A stretch of 5,691 nucleotides of DNA from Meridianimarinicoccus sp044221805 (GCA_044221805.1 JBGAOK010000148.1:1-5691); one strand, 5' to 3'; numbered from the stretch's first letter, positions 1 through 5,467 are shown. Translations and numbers: made by a program. The notes: generated by a model from the letters alone, not told the origin.

Positions 1-186
1 GACCCCGATGCCATCGCTCGCGCCCACAACCGCACCGACGAGGAACTGGTGGCGGGCCGGCGCGAGATCTACCTCCACACGCCGTCGGGCATTGGCCGCT
101 CGCGGCTGCGGCTGCCGGCGATGGACGCGGGCACGGCGCGCAACCTCAACACCGTGGCCCGCCTGGCCGCCCTGACCCGGGGCTGA
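1..186 (+). CDS. DUF1697 family protein, C-terminal part (5' end outside window)
   Basis: Frame 1 is open from the first base to a TGA at 184-186, giving the last 61 residues of a protein that begins upstream of the window. The segment contains GRREIYLHTPSGIGRSRL, then a short gap and ARNLNTVARLAAL. This matches the end of DUF1697 proteins as I know them, where a 'YL..P.GIGRS.L' strand is followed by an 'R.WNTV.KL..L' helix. Here Leu replaces the usual Trp in the last motif. DUF1697 proteins are small (about 170-180 residues), soluble and of unknown biochemical function, so roughly two thirds of this one is missing. The gene converges on the BNR-repeat gene with only 6 bp between the stop codons. 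Family assignment is by motif memory; function is unknown. Confidence 0.8.
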   Translation, partial: DPDAIARAHNRTDEELVAGRREIYLHTPSGIGRSRLRLPAMDAGTARNLNTVARLAALTRG

Positions 187-196
187 GGCCGCTCAG
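183..196. terminator. Small inverted repeat containing both convergent stop codons
   Basis: CTGAG (183-187), a 4-base GCCG loop and CTCAG (192-196) form a perfect 5-bp stem. The TGA of the DUF1697 gene (184-186) and the reverse-strand TGA of the BNR gene (193-195) lie in opposite arms. The symmetry would allow the same hairpin in either transcript. There is no T tract on either side, so any role in ending transcription is only a guess. Confidence 0.25.
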
Positions 197-1269
197 ACGA
201 AGGCCAGCGCGTGGACCGGCGGCAGGTGGCCGCTGACCAGCACCCAGGCCTCGCCGCCATCCTCGGACAGCCAGAGATTGCCGGTGGTCGACCCCATCGC
301 CAGCCGGCTGCCGGTCGCGTCCACCGCCAGCGCGTGGCGATAGACCAGGTCATAGCTCGGCCCCGCCGGCAGGCCGCCCGCCAGCGCCACGAAGCTGCCG
401 GCGCCGTCCCGGGTGCGGGTCACCACCAGCCGCCCGTCCACCGGCACCCGGCATTCATCCTTCACCCCCGGCACGAACCAGGCGGTGTCCGGGTCGGCGG
501 GATGCGCGGCAACGGCAAAGCCGAAAGCGGCGGGCTTCACCCCCGTCGCCTCGGTGAAGCTGTGGCCGCGGTCGGACGAGACGAAGATGCCGTTGTGGTG
601 CTGGCACCAGACCCGGTCCGGGTCGGCGGCGCAGGCGGCCAGCCGGTGCGGGTCCTGGCTGACCGGATCCATCGCCTGATCGGGCGGCAGGAAATCCGCC
701 CGCAGCCCATGGCCGCCCTGCCGCCAGCTGTCGCCGCCGTCCTCGCTCATCCAGACCCCGCCGCAGGAGATGCCGACGGTCAGCTGCCGGCTGTCGCGCG
801 GGTCGACCAGAATCGAATGGATGCCCGGGTGGTCATAGCCGCCGCCGAACCAGCGGGCGCGTTCGGGTTTGTCCCACAGGGTTTCGACCAGCGCCCAGCT
901 TTCGCCGCGGTCGCGGCTGACGAACAGACCGCCGGGCAGCGTGCCGGCCCAGATCAGCCCGGGCTGGTCCCCGCCCCCGGGCACCAGTTCCCAGATCATG
1001 TCCAGCGCCGGGGCATCGGCAGCATCGGACTTCGGATAGGCCGGGGCCGCGATTTCCGTCCAGGTCGCGCCCCCGTCCGCCGACCGGTGCAGCCGGCAGC
1101 CGAAATGCCCCAGCCTGAGCGCCGCATAGCGGGTGCCGTCGCGCGGGTCCGTCAGCAGCGCCGAGACCGGCTCGCCCAGAAAGGCGGGCGGTCCCTCGAT
1201 CGCCCAGCCGGCGACCCCCCGGCGCAGCCGGAACAGGCCCTTGCGCGTGGCAATGTCAAGAACATCCAT
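193..1269 (-). CDS. BNR/Asp-box (WD40/YVTN/BNR-like) repeat beta-propeller protein
   Basis: This 358-residue protein has repeated Asp-box motifs (S-x-D-x-G-x-x-W/F) at about residues 63-70, 118-125, 175-182, 231-238 and 335-342, with a degenerate copy near 286-293. That spacing fits a six- or seven-bladed beta-propeller. Family-like segments are LGHFGCRLHRS (about 53-63), HPGIHSILVDPRD (about 147-159) and WCQHHNGIFVS (about 221-231). Relatives are often labelled exo-alpha-sialidase or glycosyl hydrolase, but the Asp-box is a fold marker and I see no basis for calling sialidase activity. There is no signal peptide or membrane segment, so a cytoplasmic location is likely. The ATG lies 3 bp after the stop of the MoaD-like gene, whose final codons supply the purine-rich GGGGGG-type ribosome site. 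The tight spacing implies co-translation and a shared role. Substrate and function are unknown. Confidence 0.88.
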   Translation of the reverse strand: MDVLDIATRKGLFRLRRGVAGWAIEGPPAFLGEPVSALLTDPRDGTRYAALRLGHFGCRLHRSADGGATWTEIAAPAYPKSDAADAPALDMIWELVPGGGDQPGLIWAGTLPGGLFVSRDRGESWALVETLWDKPERARWFGGGYDHPGIHSILVDPRDSRQLTVGISCGGVWMSEDGGDSWRQGGHGLRADFLPPDQAMDPVSQDPHRLAACAADPDRVWCQHHNGIFVSSDRGHSFTEATGVKPAAFGFAVAAHPADPDTAWFVPGVKDECRVPVDGRLVVTRTRDGAGSFVALAGGLPAGPSYDLVYRHALAVDATGSRLAMGSTTGNLWLSEDGGEAWVLVSGHLPPVHALAFV

Positions 1270-1272
1270 GGC

Positions 1273-1542
1273 TTACCCCCCCGACAGCGCCTGCAGGACA
1301 TAGATCTCGGCGTCGGGGGCGACAGGATCGGTCAGCCCGGCGCGGTCGGCGATCATCTGTCCCCCGACGAAGATCGTCACATGACGGCGAAGCCGCCCCT
1401 GATCGTCCAGCACATAGGACCTGAGCAGCGCCTCGTCCTTCAGCGCGGCATCCAGCACCTCGCGCACGCTGTGCCCGGGTGCCTCAAGCTCGGGCGTCTC
1501 CAGATGGCGCCTGAGGTTCGCGGTGAATCGGATGCGCGGCAT
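1273..1542 (-). CDS. MoaD/ThiS-family ubiquitin-like (beta-grasp) protein
   Basis: This 89-residue protein begins PRIRFTANLRRH, continues with a helix (SVREVLDAAL, about 25-34), then RRHVTIFVGGQMI (about 52-64), and ends EIYVLQALSGG. The size, the beta-alpha-beta order and the terminal Gly-Gly are those of MoaD/ThiS sulfur carriers. In that family an E1-like enzyme adenylates the C-terminal glycine, which then carries sulfur as a thiocarboxylate. MoaD serves molybdopterin synthesis and ThiS thiazole synthesis. Nothing nearby belongs to either pathway, so this is probably a stand-alone relative rather than true moaD or thiS. A strong Shine-Dalgarno, GGGAGAGGA, lies just upstream of the ATG. 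The only close partner is the BNR-repeat gene 3 bp downstream. A role as sulfur donor or protein modifier is inference. Confidence 0.85.
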   Translation of the reverse strand: MPRIRFTANLRRHLETPELEAPGHSVREVLDAALKDEALLRSYVLDDQGRLRRHVTIFVGGQMIADRAGLTDPVAPDAEIYVLQALSGG

Positions 1543-1574
1543 CGGTCCTCTCCCTTTGCCAGCCTGCGCGTTCT

Positions 1575-1600
1575 GGCCGGCCGAGGCAAGCGCGCCGGCC
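1575..1600 (-). other. GC-rich hairpin between the unknown gene and the MoaD-like gene
   Basis: GGCCGGC (1575-1581) and GCCGGCC (1594-1600) form a perfect 7-bp stem around a 12-base loop. It lies in the 73-bp gap between the stop of the 136-residue gene and the start of the MoaD-like gene. On the minus strand no T run follows, so it is not a classical terminator. It could slow polymerase or protect the downstream message. Beside it the 10-bp unit GTCAGACCCT/GTCAGACCTC is repeated once in tandem at 1605-1624, overlapping the stop codon of the upstream gene. Confidence 0.3.
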
Positions 1601-1615
1601 CCTCGTCAGACCCTG

Positions 1616-2026
1616 TCAGACCTCGTCGGGCAGCGGCGGCTGCGGGCTGCGCCCGGCGATCCGGCGCAGCAGGTCCGGCGCCGCCGCCAAGGCGCGAAGC
1701 TGCCGCAGCCGGCCACGGGCGAAGGCGCGGTAGATCAGCCAGTCGGCGAAGCCGTATTTCCGGGCCAGCACGAACCGCAGGTCGGACCAGCCGCGGCGCA
1801 GTCGGCTCGCTTCGACCTCGGCGGCGTTGGCGACGAAGCGTCCGGTCGCGGCAGGGTCTCCGGCGGGCGCCGCCAGCAGCGTGACCGTCGCCAAGCCCGC
1901 GCCCAGCCCCGAGGACAGCTGGAGCATGCCCCGCAGGCTCTGGCGGCGCGGATCGACCCTGTGGTCCAGCCGCATCCCCGGCGCATACCGCGGCGCCCGC
2001 CAGGCTCTGCGCAGGCTAAACGACAT
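1616..2026 (-). CDS. Hypothetical basic protein, 136 residues, no recognised domain
   Basis: I do not recognise this gene. From the ATG at 2026-2024 it encodes 136 residues, rich in Arg, Leu and Ala. A moderately hydrophobic stretch (about 34-54, LQLSSGLGAGLATVTLLAAP) could be a weak membrane or packing segment. An aromatic and basic helix region follows (about 80-112, with W80, Y91, W96, Y99 and several Arg), and the tail is proline-rich. The start was chosen because GGGGATG lies about 8 bases upstream; the frame stays open a further 51 codons but that extension has low-complexity Arg/Pro composition and no better ribosome site. Codons end in G or C almost throughout, supporting real coding. 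It is the first gene of the minus-strand cluster and shares a divergent region with the VOC operon, so local regulation or membrane association are possibilities only. Confidence 0.6.
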   Translation of the reverse strand: MSFSLRRAWRAPRYAPGMRLDHRVDPRRQSLRGMLQLSSGLGAGLATVTLLAAPAGDPAATGRFVANAAEVEASRLRRGWSDLRFVLARKYGFADWLIYRAFARGRLRQLRALAAAPDLLRRIAGRSPQPPLPDEV

Positions 2027-2107
2027 CTCGACATCCCCGCCCGAGGTGGCGCCGCGGCCGATCCGGTCCTGCCGCAGCGGCGCCTGCGGCCACGGCAAAG
2101 CCAGGCG

Positions 2108-2137
2108 TTGCCGAAACCGATGCCGCCGGCGCATGAT
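2108..2137 (+). promoter_or_regulatory. Candidate sigma70 promoter for the VOC-SDR-VOC genes
   Basis: TTGCCG (2108-2113; 4 of 6 to TTGACA) and CATGAT (2132-2137; 4 of 6 to TATAAT) are separated by 18 bases, about 75 bases upstream of the first VOC start. In DNA this GC-rich it is the best plus-strand candidate I can find in the divergent region. The matches are modest and there is no transcript evidence. Confidence 0.3.
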
Positions 2138-2145
2138 TGGCGGCA
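2121..2145. promoter_or_regulatory. Perfect 7-bp inverted repeat in the divergent region, possible operator
   Basis: TGCCGCC (2121-2127) and GGCGGCA (2139-2145) are perfect reverse complements with an 11-base spacer containing the relatively AT-rich CATGATT. The half-site centres are 18 bases apart, which could place a dimeric regulator on nearly one face of the helix. The repeat spans the candidate -10 element, as expected of a repressor site. No regulator gene is present in the window, so this is a positional argument only. Confidence 0.3.
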
Positions 2146-2213
2146 GCGGGATGGCACATCGGGGTGCGGTCCCGCCCACGCCCGGCCCGGCCGGCCACCG
2201 AGGGGAGGACGCG

Positions 2214-2630
2214 ATGAACCCGACACCCTACCTGACCTTTCACGGCACCTGCCGGCAGGCGTTGACGCGCTATGCCGAGGTCTTCGGCGGCGAGGTCACC
2301 ATGATGATGCCCGCCCGGGACATGCCGCCCGGCGGTCCCGCCCTGCCCGAAGACAAGGCCGACTGGATCATGCACGCCGCACTGCGGATCGACGGGGGCG
2401 AGATCCTCGGCGCCGACGATGTCACCGGCGCCACCCCGGCCATGGCCGGGTGTTCGGTCTACATGGCGCTGCCCAGTGCCGAAGCCGGGATGATCGCCTT
2501 CGACCGCCTGTCCGATGGCGGGCAGATCCTGATGCCCTACCAGCCGACCTTCTGGTCGGCGGGTTTCGGCATCCTGCGTGACCGGTTCGGGATCAGCTGG
2601 ATGATCACCACAGAGGCGGCGCCGGCCTGA
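2214..2630 (+). CDS. VOC superfamily (PhnB/glyoxalase-like) protein, first copy
   Basis: This 138-residue protein begins NPTPYLTFHGTCRQAL and ends with GFGILRDRFGISWMI. These are hallmarks of the PhnB-like (3-demethylubiquinone methyltransferase-like) branch of the vicinal oxygen chelate fold: an N-terminal 'PYL.F.G.c..A...Y..vF' strand-helix unit, a central 'HA.L.I.G..i...D' strand, and a C-terminal 'GFG..RDrFG..WmI' motif. The family's usual length (about 135-150 residues) matches a complete single-domain protein that would form a dimer. The ATG is preceded by GGGGAGGA at a good distance. VOC proteins usually bind a divalent metal and act on small molecules, but PhnB-like members have no settled reaction, so I give no substrate. 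It is the first gene of the plus-strand series and is paralogous to the gene at 3370-3789. Confidence 0.88.
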   Translation: MNPTPYLTFHGTCRQALTRYAEVFGGEVTMMMPARDMPPGGPALPEDKADWIMHAALRIDGGEILGADDVTGATPAMAGCSVYMALPSAEAGMIAFDRLSDGGQILMPYQPTFWSAGFGILRDRFGISWMITTEAAPA

Positions 2631-2678
2631 CCGGTGGGCGACGCGCGGCACGGGCAGGCAGCAGCAAAGGGGAGCGGG

Positions 2679-3344
2679 ATGATGGAACATGCAGTGGTGG
2701 TGGGCGTCGGCCCCGGCCTTGGCGCCGCGCTGGTGCGGCGCTTCGCGGCCGGCGGGCTGCAGGTCTCGGCCCTGGCGCGGGGCGGGCCGCGGCTTGACGC
2801 ACTGGCCGCCGAACTGGCGGGCGACGGCGGCAGCGTGCGGGGATTCGCGGCCGACGTGGCCGATTTCGACAGCCTGCGCGCCGGGATCGCCGCGGCGACC
2901 GACGCCTTCGGTCCGCCCCGGGTGCTGGTCTACAATGTCAGCCAGTGGATCGCGGCCGAAGGCCCCGATCTCGACCCCGTGCTGCTGGACCACGAACTGC
3001 GGATCTGCGCCACCTCGGCGCTGGTGGCGACCCAGGCGGTGCTGCCCGCGATGCGCGCCCGCGGCGGCAGCGTGATCTGGACCGGCGGCGGCACCGCGCT
3101 CAGGCCCCAGAACAGCCGCGCCTCGCCCGCCCTTGCCGCCGGCAAGTCGGCGATGCGCGGGCTGGCGCTGGCCTCGACCGCGGCCTTCCAGGATCTCGGC
3201 ATCCACTTCACCACCATCACCATCAACGGCGCCATCGCCCCCGGCACCCCCTTCGCGCCGGACCGGATCGCCGAACGCTTCTGGCAGGCCCACCTCGCCC
3301 CGCGGGCGGCGTGGACCGGCGAAATCCTTTTCGACGGCGCCTGA
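2679..3344 (+). CDS. SDR-like Rossmann protein lacking the catalytic tyrosine
   Basis: The start is the first of two adjacent ATGs, 4 bases after AAAGGGGAG; an in-frame GTG at 2634 has no ribosome site. The 221-residue product opens with a strand and the nucleotide-binding loop GVGPGLG (9-15), a variant of the SDR TGxxxGxG motif. AADV (57-60) matches the adenine-contacting Asp, and YNVS (85-88) stands where NNAG is usual. SVIWTGGGTA (131-140) falls in the strand that normally ends with the catalytic Ser. At the expected YxxxK site the sequence is L152-AAG-K156: Lys is kept, Tyr is Leu. The C-terminus (APDRIAERFWQAH, WTGEILFDG) resembles a branch of short atypical SDRs I recall with the same GVGPGLG start. 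Cofactor binding is plausible; normal dehydrogenase chemistry is doubtful. The gene lies 48 bp after one VOC gene and 25 bp before another. Confidence 0.88.
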   Translation: MMEHAVVVGVGPGLGAALVRRFAAGGLQVSALARGGPRLDALAAELAGDGGSVRGFAADVADFDSLRAGIAAATDAFGPPRVLVYNVSQWIAAEGPDLDPVLLDHELRICATSALVATQAVLPAMRARGGSVIWTGGGTALRPQNSRASPALAAGKSAMRGLALASTAAFQDLGIHFTTITINGAIAPGTPFAPDRIAERFWQAHLAPRAAWTGEILFDGA

Positions 3345-3369
3345 GCGCGCCCCCAGCGGGAGACCCGCC

Positions 3370-3789
3370 ATGAGCTTCGATCCCTACCTGCATTTCCGCG
3401 GCGACTGTGCGGCGGCGATGGAATTCTACGCCAACGTCTTCGCGGCCGACGACCTGTTCGTGATGCGCTATTCCGAGATGCCCGAGGCCCCGCCGGTCTT
3501 CGCCGACAGCAACCGCGTGCTGCATGCCACCCTGACCCTGGGCGGGCGGATGCTGATGGCCTCGGACTTCCCGCCGGGCACCGAGGGCGATGCCCAGAAG
3601 GCGGTCAGCATCAGCCATGCCGCGCCCGACCTTGCCTCGGGCCGGCGCATCTTCGATGCCCTTTCGGAAGGGGGCGAGGAGATCATGGCCTGGGGCGAGA
3701 CCTTCTTCGCGGAAGGCTTCGGCATGCTGCGCGACCGCTTCGGGACCCACTGGATGATCATGTCCGGGTCAAAGACCCCCGGACCCTGA
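3370..3789 (+). CDS. VOC superfamily (PhnB/glyoxalase-like) protein, second copy
   Basis: This 139-residue protein begins SFDPYLHFRGDCAAAMEFYANVF and ends with GFGMLRDRFGTHWMI plus a short polar tail, the same PhnB-like architecture as the protein at 2214-2630. A central strand, VLHATLTLGGRMLMASD, aligns with IMHAALRIDGGEILGAD of the first copy. Between these blocks the two proteins differ strongly, so this is an old or functionally diverged pair rather than a recent duplication. Notably the first copy has His where this one has Arg in the 'F-H/R-G' motif, while this one has His in 'YLHF', so the putative metal or ligand sites may not be equivalent. GGGAGA lies 6 bases before the ATG. It follows the SDR-like gene by 25 bp and is probably co-transcribed with it. 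No substrate can be assigned. Confidence 0.88.
   Translation: MSFDPYLHFRGDCAAAMEFYANVFAADDLFVMRYSEMPEAPPVFADSNRVLHATLTLGGRMLMASDFPPGTEGDAQKAVSISHAAPDLASGRRIFDALSEGGEEIMAWGETFFAEGFGMLRDRFGTHWMIMSGSKTPGP
3763..3783 (+). terminator. Imperfect hairpin at the end of the second VOC gene
   Basis: GGGTC (3766-3770), loop AAA and GACCC (3774-3778) form a 5-bp stem. With two bulged Cs, the flanking TCC (3763-3765) and GGA (3781-3783) add three more pairs. It overlaps the last codons of the VOC gene, whose TGA is at 3787-3789. No T tract follows, so full intrinsic termination is unlikely; pausing, attenuation or message protection ahead of trpA is possible. Confidence 0.3.
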
Positions 3790-3853
3790 CGCGCACCGCT
3801 TGATCTTTCCGGGTCGTTCCGCCACAGCAGGCCGACCGATGGGCGGAGGCAGC

Positions 3854-4645
3854 ATGACACGGATCGACCGCAAGTTCGCGACCCTGAAGGCCGAGGGCCG
3901 CAAGGCCTTCGTCGCCTACGTGATGGCGGGCGATCCCGATTACGACACCTCGCTCGAGCTGGTCCTCGGCCTGCCGGGCGCCGGGGTCGACGTGATCGAA
4001 CTGGGCATGCCCTTCACCGACCCGATGGCCGACGGCCCGACGATCCAGCTGGCCGGCCAGCGCGCGCTGGCCGCCGGCCAGACCCTCGACAAGACCCTCG
4101 CGATGGTGCGCCGCTTCCGCGAGACCGACCACTCCACGCCGATCGTAATGATGGGCTACTACAACCCGATCCATTCCCGCGGCGTGCCGAAGTTCCTCGA
4201 TCAGGCCGGGGCCGCCGGGATCGACGGGCTGATCGTCGTCGACCTGCCCCCCGAGGAGGACGAGGAACTCTGCCTGCCCGCCCAGGCGGCCGGGCTGAAC
4301 TTCATCCGTCTCGCCACGCCGACCACCGATGAGCGCCGCCTGCCCAAGGTGCTGCAGAACACGTCGGGCTTCGTCTACTACGTCTCGATCACCGGGATCA
4401 CCGGCGCCGCCGCGGCCCAGGCCGCCGACGTCGCGCCTGAGGTCGCCCGGATCAAGGCGAAGACCGACCTGCCGGTCATCGTGGGCTTCGGCGTGCGCAG
4501 CCCCGAAACCGCGGAGTCCATCGCCGCCATCGCCGATGGCTGCGTGGTCGGCTCGGCCATCGTCAAGCGGATCGAGGACCGCCGCCCGGTGTCCGAGATC
4601 CTCGCCTTCGTGGCCGAACTCGCCGCCGCGGCCCACCGCGCCTGA
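3854..4645 (+). CDS. trpA: Tryptophan synthase alpha subunit
   Basis: TrpA cleaves indole-3-glycerol phosphate to indole and glyceraldehyde 3-phosphate; indole then passes through a tunnel to the TrpB subunit of the cytoplasmic alpha2-beta2 complex. The 263-residue product is the usual length. The ELGMPFTDPMADGPTIQ motif places the catalytic residues exactly at Glu49 and Asp60 of the E. coli numbering, and Tyr175 is also in register. Other family segments are MMGYYNPI (99-106), IRLATPTTDERR (151-162), the loop YVSITGITGA (176-185), the phosphate-binding GFGVRSPE (211-218) and VVGSAIVKRIE (231-241). GGAGG lies 4 bases before the ATG; an in-frame upstream TTG at 3800 has no ribosome site and adds an unconserved extension. 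It lies 64 bp after the second VOC gene. TrpB and TrpF are not in the window, so any link of the alpha gene with its partner is distant or beyond the edges. Confidence 0.97.
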   Translation: MTRIDRKFATLKAEGRKAFVAYVMAGDPDYDTSLELVLGLPGAGVDVIELGMPFTDPMADGPTIQLAGQRALAAGQTLDKTLAMVRRFRETDHSTPIVMMGYYNPIHSRGVPKFLDQAGAAGIDGLIVVDLPPEEDEELCLPAQAAGLNFIRLATPTTDERRLPKVLQNTSGFVYYVSITGITGAAAAQAADVAPEVARIKAKTDLPVIVGFGVRSPETAESIAAIADGCVVGSAIVKRIEDRRPVSEILAFVAELAAAAHRA

Positions 4646-4712
4646 CCGCGGCGCCGGCCCCCCGTACGGCCCGCAGTCCGGCCTGGCGCGCGCGGTCCTT
4701 TCCCGGCACGTC

Positions 4713-4740
4713 TTGTATCCGCGCGCGCGCTGACTAGAAT
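4713..4740 (+). promoter_or_regulatory. Candidate sigma70 promoter of gcrA
   Basis: TAGAAT (4735-4740; 5 of 6 to TATAAT) lies 16 bases after TTGTAT (4713-4718; 3 of 6 to TTGACA). They stand in the most AT-containing part of the trpA-gcrA gap, and transcription would start near 4747, giving a leader of about 70 bases. The spacer is an alternating GC run (4721-4730). No GANTC methylation site is present anywhere in 4646-4819, so direct GcrA/CcrM control of this promoter is not suggested. Confidence 0.45.
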
Positions 4741-4774
4741 AGGCGCCTGACAAGAAAGCCGAGCTGGCGACGCC

Positions 4775-4786
4775 GGGCCATGGCCC
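4775..4786. repeat. 12-bp perfect palindrome in the gcrA leader
   Basis: GGGCCATGGCCC is a perfect 12-bp palindrome, about 34 bases upstream of the gcrA start and downstream of the candidate promoter. Lacking a loop, it would act better as a DNA-binding site than as an RNA hairpin. Palindromes of this composition occur by chance in very GC-rich DNA, so its meaning is uncertain. Confidence 0.3.
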
Positions 4787-4819
4787 CGCGTCAAAACGTA
4801 TTGATCCTGAAGGTGGCTC

Positions 4820-5398
4820 ATGTCCTGGACCGAAGAACGCGTCGAGACGCTGAAGAAGATGTGGGCCGAGGGGCAAAGCGCCAGCCAGATTGCCAAGGAA
4901 CTCGGGGGGGTCACTCGCAACGCCGTGATCGGCAAGGTTCACCGGCTGGGTCTGTCAAACCGGACCAACGGTTCGGGGCCGGTCCGGCCGGACGAGGCCG
5001 AGATCGAGGACATCGCGGAAGTCGAGACTGCCGCGGAGACGGACGTGGCCGAGGAGCCTGAAGTGATGGAAGAACCGCAGCCGGTGCAGCCGGCGCAGAA
5101 ATTGATGGTGCCGGCGCGGAAGGCGATCGTGCCCGCGGGCCAGCCGCTGCCGCCGCAGCCGTCGACGAACGAGATCAGTCCCGAGGCGCTCGCCTCGCAG
5201 CGCGAAGTCGAGAAGATGGCGCGCCGGCTGACCCTGATGGAACTGACGGAACGGACCTGCAAGTGGCCGATCGGGGATCCGGCCACGCCGGATTTCTGGT
5301 TCTGCGGTCTGCCGGTCGAACAGGGCAAACCCTATTGCGAAGCCCATGTGGGCGTCGCCTTCCAGCCGATGAGTTCGCGCCGGGACCGGCGGCGCTAG
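4820..5398 (+). CDS. gcrA: GcrA cell-cycle regulator
   Basis: GcrA is an alphaproteobacterial transcription co-activator that binds domain 2 of sigma70 and stimulates promoters carrying CcrM-methylated GANTC sites, timing replication and division genes. The 192-residue product begins SWTEERVETLKKMWAEG and has the hallmark helix-turn-helix SASQIAKELGGVTRNAVIGKVHRLGL split across residues 20-45. A Glu-rich acidic segment (about 59-86) and a Pro/Gln-rich linker (about 87-117) follow. The C-terminal sigma-interacting region (about 138-185) holds LTERTCKWPIGDP and FCG, then PYCEAH; Cys147, Cys162, Cys173 and His176 form a likely zinc-binding set. The product is somewhat longer than the Caulobacter protein (about 173 residues), the difference probably being in the linker. 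GAAGGTGG lies just upstream of the ATG. It has its own gap and candidate promoter, so it is probably not part of the trpA operon. Confidence 0.96.
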   Translation: MSWTEERVETLKKMWAEGQSASQIAKELGGVTRNAVIGKVHRLGLSNRTNGSGPVRPDEAEIEDIAEVETAAETDVAEEPEVMEEPQPVQPAQKLMVPARKAIVPAGQPLPPQPSTNEISPEALASQREVEKMARRLTLMELTERTCKWPIGDPATPDFWFCGLPVEQGKPYCEAHVGVAFQPMSSRRDRRR

Positions 5399-5454
5399 GG
5401 CGAACCCGGCCGCACTTGGCCGCGGACTGACCCTTCACCTGCACTTCTTAGCCA

Positions 5455-5467
5455 GCCGGGCACCGGC
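5455..5467 (+). terminator. Short hairpin downstream of gcrA
   Basis: GCCGG (5455-5459) and CCGGC (5463-5467) pair around a 3-base loop 57 bases after the gcrA stop. It is compact and very stable but has no T tract, so it is a weak candidate for the gcrA terminator. Part of the same sequence could instead pair as CCGGG (5456-5460) with CCCGG (5471-5475). Nothing else in 5399-5480 looks like a gene. Confidence 0.2.

Noticed and set aside
193..1269. Calling the BNR protein a sialidase
   Set aside because: Asp-boxes mark the propeller fold only; I could not identify the sialidase arginine triad or a secretion signal.
211..1884. 557-residue plus-strand open frame antisense to the BNR and MoaD-like genes
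   Set aside because: Low-complexity Arg/Gln/Pro/Ala composition with no family motifs, while the opposite strand carries clear Asp-box repeats. Long antisense frames are normal in DNA this GC-rich.
2027..2179. N-terminal extension of the unknown minus-strand protein to 187 residues
   Set aside because: The extension is Arg/Pro-rich and has no convincing ribosome site, whereas the ATG at 2026 has GGGGA at a suitable distance.
2634..2678. Upstream GTG start for the SDR-like gene
   Set aside because: No ribosome site before it, and the 15 extra residues precede the first Rossmann strand, which normally lies at the very N-terminus. AAAGGGGAG points to the ATG at 2679.
2016..3371. 451-residue minus-strand open frame across the VOC and SDR genes
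   Set aside because: Gly/Arg/His-rich composition without recognisable domains, and it runs antisense to two well-supported genes.
3758..4942. 394-residue minus-strand open frame antisense to trpA and the start of gcrA
   Set aside because: It mirrors trpA codons and crosses the trpA-gcrA gap; no conserved motif of its own.
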